A stretch of DNA of 64,000 bases from Shouchella xiaoxiensis (GTDB taxonomy: Bacteria; Bacillota; Bacilli; Bacillales; Bacillaceae_D): contig NZ_JAFBCV010000002.1 in assembly GCF_016907895.1 (NCBI RefSeq), positions 62,001 through 126,000 on the forward strand, in the 5' to 3' direction. The translations under genes and the position numbers were made by a program. Below, piece by piece: positions 26,907 through 38,159 of the stretch; the first letter of the stretch is position 1, and each line of letters starts with the position of its first letter. The notes beneath the pieces are model-generated. The model searched no databases. It was given only the letters and a program-made list of their open reading frames with translations, and was not told where the DNA came from.

Positions 26907-28190
26907 ATGGTTATTAAAATTGAAAATGGATTTGTGTTAACGCATGACGGAGAACAAATACGGAAAAATGTCTATATAAAAGATGGGAAATTAAATGATC
27001 ATGTTACTGAATCAGAGGTAACAGAGACCATTGACGCAAAGGGCCTCTTAATTAGTCCAGGATTTGTTGATCTCCATATTCACCTACGAGAACCAGGCGG
27101 CGAAAAGAAAGAAACGATTGAAACAGGCACATTGGCTGCTGCTCGAGGTGGATTCACGACTGTTGCTGCCATGCCGAATACGCGTCCAGTACCAGATAAT
27201 GCTGAACAAATGAGTGAAATGGTAAATCGCCTAGAAGAGCGAGCCGTTGTAAATGTTCTTCCTTACGCGTCCATAACAACAAGACAATTGGGTAAAGAGC
27301 TTGTAGACTTTCAAGCGCTAAAAGCGGCAGGGGCCTTTGCGTTTACCGATGACGGGGTTGGTGTTCAAGAAGCGGGAACGATGCTCGCGGCGATGAAAGA
27401 AGCAGCAAAGCATGATATGGCGATAGTTGCCCATTGTGAAGACAATTCTTTAATTAACAAAGGTTCTGTGCATCAAGGTCATTATGCAGAATCGCAAGGG
27501 TTGAATGGCATTCCATCCGTGTGCGAGTCGGTTCATATTGCGCGGGACGTTTTGCTAGCTGAAGCCGCTGGTGCTCATTATCATGTTTGCCACGTGTCAA
27601 CTAAAGAGTCTGTCCGAGTCATCAGAGATGCGAAAAAAGCGGGCATTCATGTCACTGCTGAAGTAACACCGCATCACTTACTCTTGTGTGAAGACGATAT
27701 TGAAGGTCAAGATACGAATTATAAAATGAATCCACCTTTAAGAGGTAAAGATGATCGAGAAGCTCTCATTGAGGGCTTGTTAGATGGAACGATCGATTTC
27801 ATTGCAACCGACCATGCACCACATACAGCAGAAGAAAAAGCCACGTCAATTGATTTGGCACCATTCGGTATTGTCGGATTAGAAACAGCTTTCCCACTTT
27901 TATATACACATTTTGTGAAAACAAACCGCTTTACGCTTAAACAATTGCTTGACTGGTTAACGATTAAACCGGCAGAAACGTTTGGGTTAGAATCCGGAAC
28001 ACTGGGTCATGGAGCCCAAGCAGACATTACGCTAATCGATTTAAATGCAACGGAAACAATCGATCCAGGAACATTCCATTCTAAAGGACGAAATACACCG
28101 TTTGCTGGCTGGACATGTACTGGTGTTCCAATGTCCACAATTGTTGCCGGAAAAACCGTGTTTTCAAAGGAGAGAATCATTAATGGATAA
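26907..28190 (+). CDS. pyrC: Dihydroorotase
   Basis: Zinc amidohydrolase that cyclises carbamoyl aspartate to dihydroorotate. The type I signature [16 protein letters not shown], the VAHCEDNSL and [13 protein letters not shown] histidines, and the [14 protein letters not shown] catalytic Asp motif are all present. 427 residues (428 in B. subtilis). ATG 26907 follows TTGGAGG. The stop overlaps the pyrAA start by eight bases. Confidence 0.96.
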   Translation: MVIKIENGFVLTHDGEQIRKNVYIKDGKLNDHVTESEVTETIDAKGLLISPGFVDLHIHLREPGGEKKETIETGTLAAARGGFTTVAAMPNTRPVPDNAEQMSEMVNRLEERAVVNVLPYASITTRQLGKELVDFQALKAAGAFAFTDDGVGVQEAGTMLAAMKEAAKHDMAIVAHCEDNSLINKGSVHQGHYAESQGLNGIPSVCESVHIARDVLLAEAAGAHYHVCHVSTKESVRVIRDAKKAGIHVTAEVTPHHLLLCEDDIEGQDTNYKMNPPLRGKDDREALIEGLLDGTIDFIATDHAPHTAEEKATSIDLAPFGIVGLETAFPLLYTHFVKTNRFTLKQLLDWLTIKPAETFGLESGTLGHGAQADITLIDLNATETIDPGTFHSKGRNTPFAGWTCTGVPMSTIVAGKTVFSKERIING

Positions 28191-29268
28191 ACAGCTAATA
28201 CTTGCAGACGGAACGGTATTTAGAGGCGAAGGATTTGGAGCTGATGTGACGATTAGTGGTGAAGTCGTTTTTAATACGGGCATGACCGGTTATCAAGAGA
28301 TCTTATCGGATCCGTCATACTGTGATCAGATCGTCATGTTAACGTATCCTCTAATTGGTAACTACGGCATTAATCGCGATGATTTTGAGTCTCTAAATCC
28401 TGCAGTTGCCGGATTAATAGTAAAAGAGGTTGAACACCAACCCAGTCATTGGCGCGAACAAGAATCATTACATGATTTGCTTGTCGCAAAAAACATCCCA
28501 GGGCTAGCAGGAATTGATACACGGATGCTCACGCGCAAAATTCGTGCACACGGTACGCTTAAAGGTTGTATCTGTGCATTGGATGTAGATCCAGCTGACG
28601 TTATTGAGCGGTTGAATGACGCACCATTAAAAACCAACCAAGTCTCCAGAGTTTCTGTTAATACAGCGTATCATGTCCCTGGAAAAGGGATGCGAGTGGC
28701 CTTAATTGATTGTGGCATGAAGCATGGGATTTTGCAGTCATTAATTGAACGTCAGTGTGATGTTGTCGTTGTTCCGTATAATACGAGCGCTGACGAAATT
28801 AAGCGTCTAGGTGTAGATGGAATTCTCGTCTCGAATGGACCAGGAAATCCTGAAGATGTTCCTGAGACCATTGCTACGGTTAAAGACGTCATTGATGAGA
28901 TCCCGTTATTTGGAATTTGTCTAGGACATCAGCTGTTGGCATTGGCAAGTGGTGCAACGACGAGCAAATTAACGTTTGGCCACCGGGGGTCCAATCATCC
29001 AGTTAGAGAAATCGCTACTGGGAGAATTGACATAACCGCTCAAAATCATGGCTATACCGTCGACCTTGATTCATTAGCGACAACTGAGCTTGAGTTAACT
29101 CATGAGGCGGTTAATGATGGAACAGTGGAAGGACTTCGTCATAAGCAGCTTGATGCTTTCAGCGTCCAGTATCATCCTGAAGCCTCTCCTGGACCACATG
29201 ATGCCAATCATTTGTTTGATCAATTTATCGAAATGATGAAAGAAGCGAAAAAGAAAGTTCTTGCATAA
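28183..29268 (+). CDS. pyrAA: Carbamoyl-phosphate synthase, glutaminase subunit (pyrimidine-specific)
   Basis: Small subunit of the UMP-regulated carbamoyl phosphate synthase; hydrolyses glutamine and passes ammonia to PyrAB. The class I amidotransferase triad is visible: Cys246 in FGICLGHQ, and His331/Glu333 in [11 protein letters not shown]. Starting at ATG 28183, inside the end of pyrC, gives 361 residues (364 in B. subtilis); an in-frame ATG at 28045 is deeper inside pyrC and has no ribosome site. Confidence 0.95.
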   Translation: MDKQLILADGTVFRGEGFGADVTISGEVVFNTGMTGYQEILSDPSYCDQIVMLTYPLIGNYGINRDDFESLNPAVAGLIVKEVEHQPSHWREQESLHDLLVAKNIPGLAGIDTRMLTRKIRAHGTLKGCICALDVDPADVIERLNDAPLKTNQVSRVSVNTAYHVPGKGMRVALIDCGMKHGILQSLIERQCDVVVVPYNTSADEIKRLGVDGILVSNGPGNPEDVPETIATVKDVIDEIPLFGICLGHQLLALASGATTSKLTFGHRGSNHPVREIATGRIDITAQNHGYTVDLDSLATTELELTHEAVNDGTVEGLRHKQLDAFSVQYHPEASPGPHDANHLFDQFIEMMKEAKKKVLA

Positions 29269-29294
29269 AAGAGAACAATGGGGAGAGTGTGAGC

Positions 29295-32200
29295 ATGCCA
29301 AAACGGACAGATTTACGCAAAATACTAGTGATTGGTTCTGGTCCAATTGTAATTGGTCAGGCTGCAGAATTTGATTATGCAGGTACACAAGCGTGTCAGG
29401 CCTTAAAAGAAGAGGGGTATGAAGTTATTTTAATTAACTCAAACCCTGCAACAATTATGACTGATACATCCATGGCTGATCGCGTCTACATTGAGCCAAT
29501 AACGCTCGATTTCGTCACTCGAATTATTCGTAAAGAAAGACCAGATGGTTTGTTACCGACGCTCGGTGGTCAAACAGGGCTAAATATGGCGATGGAATTA
29601 AAGCAAGCAGGCATCCTGGATCAATATGAAATTGAACTCTTGGGAACGAAGCTAAGCGCAATTGAACAAGCCGAGGACAGAGAGCAATTCCGTGCATTAA
29701 TGAATTTGTTAGGAGAGCCTGTTCCTGAAAGTGAAATTGTACATACGCATGAAGAGGCTGTAGCATTTGTTAATCGAATTGGCTACCCGGTCATTATTCG
29801 CCCTGCATATACACTAGGGGGAACTGGTGGCGGTATTGCATACAATGATGAAGATTTAACAGAGATTGTCGCCAGTGGGCTAAAATATAGTCCTGTGACA
29901 CAATGCCTTGTTGAGAAAAGCATTGCTGGTTTTAAAGAAGTGGAGTATGAAGTCATGCGTGATGCAAAAGACGAAGCAATCGTTGTTTGTAACATGGAAA
30001 ATTTTGATCCAGTTGGCGTTCATACGGGTGACTCAATTGTATTTGCACCAAGCCAAACATTGTCTGATCGAGATTATCAAATGTTACGGAATTCATCACT
30101 TTCCATTATCCGTGCGCTTGGAATTGAAGGTGGCTGTAACGTCCAGTTTGCCCTCGATGCAGATAGTGATCAATACTACATCATTGAAGTGAACCCGAGA
30201 GTTAGTCGCTCTTCTGCACTAGCTTCGAAAGCAACGGGTTATCCGATTGCGAAAATTGCAGCGAAGATCGCTGTTGGCTACCAGTTGGATGAGTTGAAAA
30301 ACCCAGTTACGGAAACGACCTATGCAAGCTTTGAACCCGCGCTTGATTATGTTGTTTCAAAGATCCCACGTTGGCCTTTTGATAAATTCGAATCGGCAAA
30401 TCGAAAGTTAGGAACGCAGATGAAGGCAACTGGGGAAGTCATGGCAATTGGACGGTCGCTTGAAGAGTCGCTGTTAAAAGCGATTCGATCGCTCGAAGCT
30501 GGTTATGATCACCTGTATGATGAAAACCTAGAAGAAAAAGATTCGGCTGAACTACTCGAAAAAATTGCTAAAGCTGACGATGAACGACTGTTTGCGATCG
30601 GGGCGTTACTGCGCAAACAAGTGAGCGTCGATGAGATTCATGAAGTAACAAAGATTGACCGCTTCTTTTTGCAGAAGCTCGCACGAATCGTTGCCTTAGA
30701 AGATCAGTTGATTGACGCGCGTACTGATGAAACGGTTTTAAGAAAACTAAAGCAGTCGGGTTTTTCTGACACGTATATTAGTAAGGTTTGGGAGACAGAA
30801 GAGCAATCCGTATATGAATTAAGACAAGCTGCTGGAATTAAGCCGGTATTCAAAATGGTTGATACATGCGCAGCGGAGTTCGCCTCTCCAACACCTTATT
30901 TTTACAGCTCCTATGAGCAAGAAAATGAATCAGTGAGAACCGATGAAGAAAGCATCTTGGTACTTGGTTCAGGACCGATTCGTATCGGCCAAGGAATTGA
31001 GTTTGATTACGCTACGGTTCACACTGTCTGGGCGATAAAAGAAGCTGGTTATGAAGCGATTATTATGAATAACAATCCTGAAACCGTGTCTACTGACTTT
31101 TCCACTTCTGACAAGCTTTATTTTGAACCATTGACGATTGAAGATGTGATGAATGTCATTCAACTAGAGCAACCAAAAGGGGTTATTGTCCAGTTTGGTG
31201 GGCAAACGGCGATTAACCTAGCGGATGAATTAGTAGCAAGAGGCGTCACGATTATTGGAACGCAGCTTGAAGATATGGATCGTGCGGAAAATCGAGATAA
31301 ATTCGAACAAACGCTAATGGAGCTTGATATTCCACAACCGTTAGGAAAAACAGCAACTTCGGTTGATGGCGCTGTTGTGATTGCGACAGAGATCGGGTAT
31401 CCAGTCTTGGTCCGACCTTCTTATGTACTTGGCGGGCGAGCGATGGAAATTGTGTATCATGAAGAAGAGCTCTTACGTTACATGAAATCTGCGGTCAAGG
31501 TCAATCCGAAGCACCCTGTTTTAATCGACCGTTATTTAACAGGGAAAGAGCTTGAAGTGGACGCAATTAGCGATGGAAAAGATGTGTATATACCTGGCAT
31601 TATGGAACATATTGAGCGCGCTGGCGTTCACTCTGGGGATTCAATTGCTGTATACCCACCGCAAACGGTTCCGGAAGAGCTGAAGCAGCGTTTAATTGAG
31701 CGGACAACAAAAATTGCTAAAGGGTTACAAATTATTGGACTGCTTAATATCCAATTCGTATGGCATGGTGATGAAGTATACGTACTTGAAGTCAACCCAC
31801 GCTCAAGCCGAACGGTTCCATTCTTAAGTAAAATTACCGGCGTACCGATGGCAAACGTGGCGACTCGTGTGATGCTCGGAGAATCTCTTGCTTCTCTTGG
31901 TTACGGATCTGGCTATCATCCAGAAGGAGACGAAGTGTCTGTGAAAGTTCCGGTATTCTCGTTCGCGAAGCTACGTAGAGTAGACATTTCACTCGGACCG
32001 GAAATGAAATCGACAGGTGAAGTAATGGGGCGTGACAAAACGCTAGAAAAGGCTCTCTATAAAGGCCTCGTTGCTTCAGGAATGAATATTCCAACCCATG
32101 GTTCAGTATTGTTTACGGTCGCAGATAAAGACAAGGCTGAGTCAATCACGATTGCGAAGCGTTTTCATAGCATCGGCTACAGCATTATGGCTACATCAGG

Positions 32201-32483
32201 GACGGCCCAAGTGCTAGCTGATGCAGGTGTACCAGCAAAAGTTGTGAAAAAGATCAATGAAGGAGAACCGCATCTATTGGATACCATTCGCCAAGGAGAA
32301 GCGCAGTTTGTTATCAATACATTAACAAGAGGAAAGCAACCGGCAAGAGATGGATTCCGAATTCGTCGCGAGTCCGTTGAAAATGGAGTTGTCTGTTTAA
32401 CGTCAATTGATACAGCTGCTGCGCTTTTGAGTGTGCTTGAATCCATTACATTCGCAACAGAAAGCATGCCACAACATGTGTAA
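29295..32483 (+). CDS. pyrAB: Carbamoyl-phosphate synthase, large subunit
   Basis: Large synthetase subunit with two tandem ATP-grasp halves, each starting with [23 protein letters not shown], then carbamate and carbamoyl-phosphate sites, and a C-terminal MGS-like allosteric domain (about residues 930-1060), the site of UMP/PRPP control in the family. Starting at ATG 29295, after GGGGAG, gives 1062 residues beginning MPKR as in B. subtilis (1071). GTG 29289 is in frame but lies closer to the ribosome site. Confidence 0.96.
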   Translation: MPKRTDLRKILVIGSGPIVIGQAAEFDYAGTQACQALKEEGYEVILINSNPATIMTDTSMADRVYIEPITLDFVTRIIRKERPDGLLPTLGGQTGLNMAMELKQAGILDQYEIELLGTKLSAIEQAEDREQFRALMNLLGEPVPESEIVHTHEEAVAFVNRIGYPVIIRPAYTLGGTGGGIAYNDEDLTEIVASGLKYSPVTQCLVEKSIAGFKEVEYEVMRDAKDEAIVVCNMENFDPVGVHTGDSIVFAPSQTLSDRDYQMLRNSSLSIIRALGIEGGCNVQFALDADSDQYYIIEVNPRVSRSSALASKATGYPIAKIAAKIAVGYQLDELKNPVTETTYASFEPALDYVVSKIPRWPFDKFESANRKLGTQMKATGEVMAIGRSLEESLLKAIRSLEAGYDHLYDENLEEKDSAELLEKIAKADDERLFAIGALLRKQVSVDEIHEVTKIDRFFLQKLARIVALEDQLIDARTDETVLRKLKQSGFSDTYISKVWETEEQSVYELRQAAGIKPVFKMVDTCAAEFASPTPYFYSSYEQENESVRTDEESILVLGSGPIRIGQGIEFDYATVHTVWAIKEAGYEAIIMNNNPETVSTDFSTSDKLYFEPLTIEDVMNVIQLEQPKGVIVQFGGQTAINLADELVARGVTIIGTQLEDMDRAENRDKFEQTLMELDIPQPLGKTATSVDGAVVIATEIGYPVLVRPSYVLGGRAMEIVYHEEELLRYMKSAVKVNPKHPVLIDRYLTGKELEVDAISDGKDVYIPGIMEHIERAGVHSGDSIAVYPPQTVPEELKQRLIERTTKIAKGLQIIGLLNIQFVWHGDEVYVLEVNPRSSRTVPFLSKITGVPMANVATRVMLGESLASLGYGSGYHPEGDEVSVKVPVFSFAKLRRVDISLGPEMKSTGEVMGRDKTLEKALYKGLVASGMNIPTHGSVLFTVADKDKAESITIAKRFHSIGYSIMATSGTAQVLADAGVPAKVVKKINEGEPHLLDTIRQGEAQFVINTLTRGKQPARDGFRIRRESVENGVVCLTSIDTAAALLSVLESITFATESMPQHV

Positions 32484-32549
32484 AACCAATACGAGTCACA
32501 GCAGATGCTTGTGGCTCTTTCTATGAACATTTTTGGGAGGCGTTCGGAT

Positions 32550-34955
<2,406 letters not shown>

Positions 34956-34959
<4 letters not shown>

Positions 34960-35597
34960 ACAAAGAAATAGCCAATCACTTACTTACGATCGGTGCCGTG
35001 ACACTATCTCCTACTAAACCATTTACATGGAGTTCAGGAATTCAGTCACCGATCTATTGTGACAATCGCTTAACCTTGTCTTATCCGACTGTGCGAAAAG
35101 AAATCGCCCAAGGACTAGCGCAATTAATTCGGGAGCATGCACCTGATGCAGAGGTGATTGCAGGAACAGCAACAGCGGGCATTCCCCATGCGATGCTAGT
35201 GGCTGACGAATTAGACCTACCAATGGTTTACGTTCGTGGCAAAGCGAAGGGACACGGCAAGCAAAATTTAATTGAAGGAAAATTACCTCAAGGTAGCAAA
35301 GTCATTGTCATTGAAGATTTAATTTCGACAGGTGGAAGTTCAATTGCAGCAGCTGAAGCTATTCAACAAGCGGGGTCTACTGTCTTGTCAGTTGTGGCAA
35401 TCTTTTCTTATCAACTAAATAGCGGAGCGGAGGCTTTTAAGGAGGCCAAGTTAGAAGCATATGTGTTAACGAACTATGATACGCTCGTAAACGAAGCGAA
35501 AAAAGGCGGACTCATTTCGGAAACAGAACAAAAGAAACTAGCCAAGTGGCGTGAAAATCCTCATAATGAAGAGTGGATGAGTGAATCAGTCTTATAA
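34956..35597 (+). CDS. pyrE: Orotate phosphoribosyltransferase
   Basis: Adds PRPP to orotate to make OMP. The PRPP loop [37 protein letters not shown] and [16 protein letters not shown], which contains the active-site Lys loop, are conserved. 213 residues. It starts at ATG 34956, overlapping the pyrF stop. It is the last biosynthetic gene of the operon; one further gene follows before the terminator. Confidence 0.96.
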
Positions 35598-35614
35598 GAG
35601 GACGGTGCGATTAC

Positions 35615-36268
35615 ATGAGGAAGATGGATGGAGCAGAGTTTGATGGTCTGGTTGATTTCTTTGACGGAATGGTGCAGAGTAAATGGCTTTCTGAAATTCA
35701 TGAATGTTTAATGCGAGAGTCTGGAAGTTGGTTAGACAAGACCATTGCAGATATTGGTTGTGGAACAGGGCGCTTCTTATTGCGAGGGGTTGATCAAGCG
35801 CGGCATGTTTCTGGAGTTGATTTATCTGAACAAATGATTAATCGCGCCAATCACCTTTTTCAAGAGCAAAATGTTCAACATAAAGCCAGTTTTATCGTTG
35901 GGGATGCCATGAACATTCCTTTAGAGCGAGAGTCAGCTGATATCGTGATTTCAACCTGTGTTCTCTTTTTATTGCCTTCTCCTCAACAAGGATTAAAAGA
36001 ACTGAAGCGCATTGTAGCAAAAGACGGTCAAGTACTAATATTAAATCCAGCACCTGAGATGAACAAAGGGGCAGCGAGTGATTACGCTGCCAAACATGGG
36101 TTTTCTGAAGAGGAAAAGGCGTATTTAATGAAATGGGCAACCGTGTCTGAACGACGTCATCGCAAAAGTGAAGCCGAATTAGCAAAGATGTTGCTAGCGG
36201 TCGGATTCTCCAGCATGACGCATATTCAGGTTCTTGATGGCCTAGGCTTAATAACAAAAGCATTTTAA
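35615..36268 (+). CDS. Class I SAM-dependent methyltransferase, substrate unknown
   Basis: The SAM-binding motif I IADIGCGTGRFLLRG is at about residues 45-58, motif II/acidic loop SGVDLSEQMINRA follows, then SFIVGDAMNIPLERESADIVIST, the usual order for UbiE/COQ5-like class I methyltransferases. 217 residues. It starts 17 bases after pyrE and shares the pyr operon terminator, so it should be expressed with pyrimidine genes. It is not part of the B. subtilis pyr operon. No substrate can be inferred. ATG 35615 has a modest ribosome site; ATG 35624 is possible. Confidence 0.8.
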   Translation: MRKMDGAEFDGLVDFFDGMVQSKWLSEIHECLMRESGSWLDKTIADIGCGTGRFLLRGVDQARHVSGVDLSEQMINRANHLFQEQNVQHKASFIVGDAMNIPLERESADIVISTCVLFLLPSPQQGLKELKRIVAKDGQVLILNPAPEMNKGAASDYAAKHGFSEEEKAYLMKWATVSERRHRKSEAELAKMLLAVGFSSMTHIQVLDGLGLITKAF

Positions 36269-36299
36269 AAACCCAAGCATGCTCGCATGCTTGGGTTTT
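36268..36299. terminator. Bidirectional terminator, pyr operon and rqcH
   Basis: A perfect 15-bp inverted repeat (36268-36282 with 36285-36299; arm AAAACCCAAGCATGC) with a two-base loop, flanked by T on both strands. It serves the two convergent units. Confidence 0.9.
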
Positions 36300-36304
36300 C
36301 CTTT

Positions 36305-38014
36305 TTACGTGACGCGTAACGCACGAACGTCATCTTCAACAGGTGTAACAAAGAGGGTTGTCTGTTGGTCATACGTGACGTACCCGGGCTTAGCACCGCT
36401 CGGTTTTTTAACGTGACGGATTTTGGTGAAGTCTACTGGCACAGAACTTGATTCTCTTGCTTTTGAGTAGTATGCAGCAACAAGTGCTGCCTCGGCCAAT
36501 GTTGTCTCATCTGGTTCTGTATGTCTAATGACAACGTGTGAACCAGGAATATCTTTTGTATGGAGCCAAATCTCATCTTGTCGCGCTAATCGATTTGTTA
36601 AGTAATCGTTTTGGCGATTGTTTTTTCCAACTAAAAACTCAACCCCCGTTGTCGAACGGTACGTCTCAACAATCGGTTTGTCTGATTGTTTTTTCTTTTT
36701 CTTCCCCTGTACCTGTTTTTTTCGAATATAGCCGCCTTCAGCTAGTTCATCACGAATGTCGGCAACATCTCGGGAAGAGGCTGAATCCATTTGTTGCAGC
36801 AATGAATCTAAATAAGCGAGTTCTTCGTTTGTTTTTTCAACCTGCAAGACAACTTCTAAGCGAGCTGTTTTTGCTTTTTGATACTTTTTAAAATACTGCT
36901 GGGCATTTTCCGATGCCGTCTTTTGCGGATCAAGCTCAATCCTAATCGTCTTACCCGTTTCGTCGTAATAATCAACAACTTCAATGCTGTGATCGCCTTT
37001 TTTAATGGCATACATGTTGGCCGTCAGTAACTCACCTAGCTTCTGATAGGTGGCTGCTTCATCTGCCTCGCGAAGCGTTTGGCTCAGTTTCTTTTGCTTA
37101 CGAACATTTTTTTGGTATTCGTTTTTTAATAACCGTTCAAGGTCATAAGCTTGTTGTTTAACGCGATCACGTTCCGCCTTGCCGTAATAAAAGCGATCAA
37201 GCAGCTGACTCGCGCTTGAAAAAGTGAGCCGTTCTCCCGGTTTATGCGTTAACGATATAATCGAGAAAAATTCTTTCTCGCCTCTTACAAGCTCCGGTGT
37301 GTAGTCATGCTCTTTTATTTGCTGCATCAACTGCACAAAAGCAGCTGGCAGCGTAGAACGATTTGCCATTTTCGCGCGAGCCAGTACTTCATTTGCCAGT
37401 AGTGGAGAAATCCCTGCAAATTGTTGGACGAGCTGCTTGTCCAGTTTCCCTGCATTAAAGTCAATTTTCCGCAAGACATCCTCTTCAGTCGCGTCAAGTG
37501 GATCTGCCTTATCTTGTTCAGGTGGTTTTTTGTAAGGTTGCCCAGGACCAACTGTACGGTAACTGCTTTGATCAAAGCGTACATGTTTAATGCTATCTAA
37601 GATAACCTGGTTTTTTTTATCAATTAAAATGATGTTGCTGTGCCGCCCCATTATTTCAAAGATGATTTGTTTTTCTGTACGGTCACCAAGCTCATCTTTA
37701 TTGGCAATGGTGAACGTAATGACGCGATCAAATCCATCTTGTTCAATCGCTGAAATAAACCCGCCTTCAATATGTTTACGTAAAAGCATGCAAAACATCG
37801 GTGGTTCACTAGGATTCTCGTACTTCTCTTCTGTCACATGAATTCTTGCAAACGTGGCGTTAGCTGAAGCAAGCAAGGAATGGTTTTTTCCTCCTGCTCG
37901 TATCGTCATAACTAGTTCGGTTTTAAATGGTTGGTGGATCTTGTTTATGCGACCTCCTACAAATGCTTGGAGTTCTTTTGTTATTGCTCTTGTCATCATG
38001 CCATCAAAAGACAT
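36305..38014 (-). CDS. rqcH: RqcH (NFACT family), ribosome quality-control Ala-tailing factor
   Basis: Bacterial NFACT/Rqc2 homologue that binds stalled 50S-peptidyl-tRNA complexes and recruits tRNA-Ala to add C-terminal alanine degrons; older names are YloA/FbpA (fibronectin-binding). The N-terminal NFACT-N domain (SFDGMMTRAITKELQ..., including the conserved Asp-Arg in DGFDRVI), a long central coiled coil (about 290-430) and a C-terminal NFACT-R domain (VGKNNRQNDYLTNRLA...DIWLHTKDIPGSHVVIR-like) are present. 569 residues (570 in B. subtilis). The start on the minus strand has AGAGGTG upstream. It is divergent from the P-ATPase. Confidence 0.93.
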   Translation of the reverse strand: MSFDGMMTRAITKELQAFVGGRINKIHQPFKTELVMTIRAGGKNHSLLASANATFARIHVTEEKYENPSEPPMFCMLLRKHIEGGFISAIEQDGFDRVITFTIANKDELGDRTEKQIIFEIMGRHSNIILIDKKNQVILDSIKHVRFDQSSYRTVGPGQPYKKPPEQDKADPLDATEEDVLRKIDFNAGKLDKQLVQQFAGISPLLANEVLARAKMANRSTLPAAFVQLMQQIKEHDYTPELVRGEKEFFSIISLTHKPGERLTFSSASQLLDRFYYGKAERDRVKQQAYDLERLLKNEYQKNVRKQKKLSQTLREADEAATYQKLGELLTANMYAIKKGDHSIEVVDYYDETGKTIRIELDPQKTASENAQQYFKKYQKAKTARLEVVLQVEKTNEELAYLDSLLQQMDSASSRDVADIRDELAEGGYIRKKQVQGKKKKKQSDKPIVETYRSTTGVEFLVGKNNRQNDYLTNRLARQDEIWLHTKDIPGSHVVIRHTEPDETTLAEAALVAAYYSKARESSSVPVDFTKIRHVKKPSGAKPGYVTYDQQTTLFVTPVEDDVRALRVT

Positions 38015-38053
38015 CGACTCACCTCTTTACTAGTCCCTTATGTTTCCTACTAG

Positions 38054-38082
38054 AGTATAGCATTTTTTTCGACCTACCTGAA
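38054..38082 (-). promoter_or_regulatory. Candidate sigma-A promoter for rqcH
   Basis: On the minus strand, TTCAGG (38077-38082) is followed after 17 bases by TATACT (38054-38059) preceded by TGC, an extended -10. It lies 40 bases before the rqcH start. Confidence 0.55.
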
Positions 38083-38129
38083 TAAGATGGCTTGTATAGG
38101 AGAGCATGTACAGTTTAGGAGGACAAAGT

Positions 38130-38159
38130 GTGAGAGCAGATGCGAGGTGGCTGTTATGA
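38130..38159 (+). CDS. Putative 9-residue leader peptide before the P-ATPase
   Basis: GTG 38130 is preceded at seven bases by a perfect AGGAGG (38117-38122) and opens a frame of nine codons (MRADARWLL) whose TGA stop overlaps the ATPase ATG (ATGA). The best ribosome site in this leader therefore belongs to the short frame, suggesting translational coupling. There is no independent evidence that it is translated. Confidence 0.4.
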   Translation: MRADARWLL

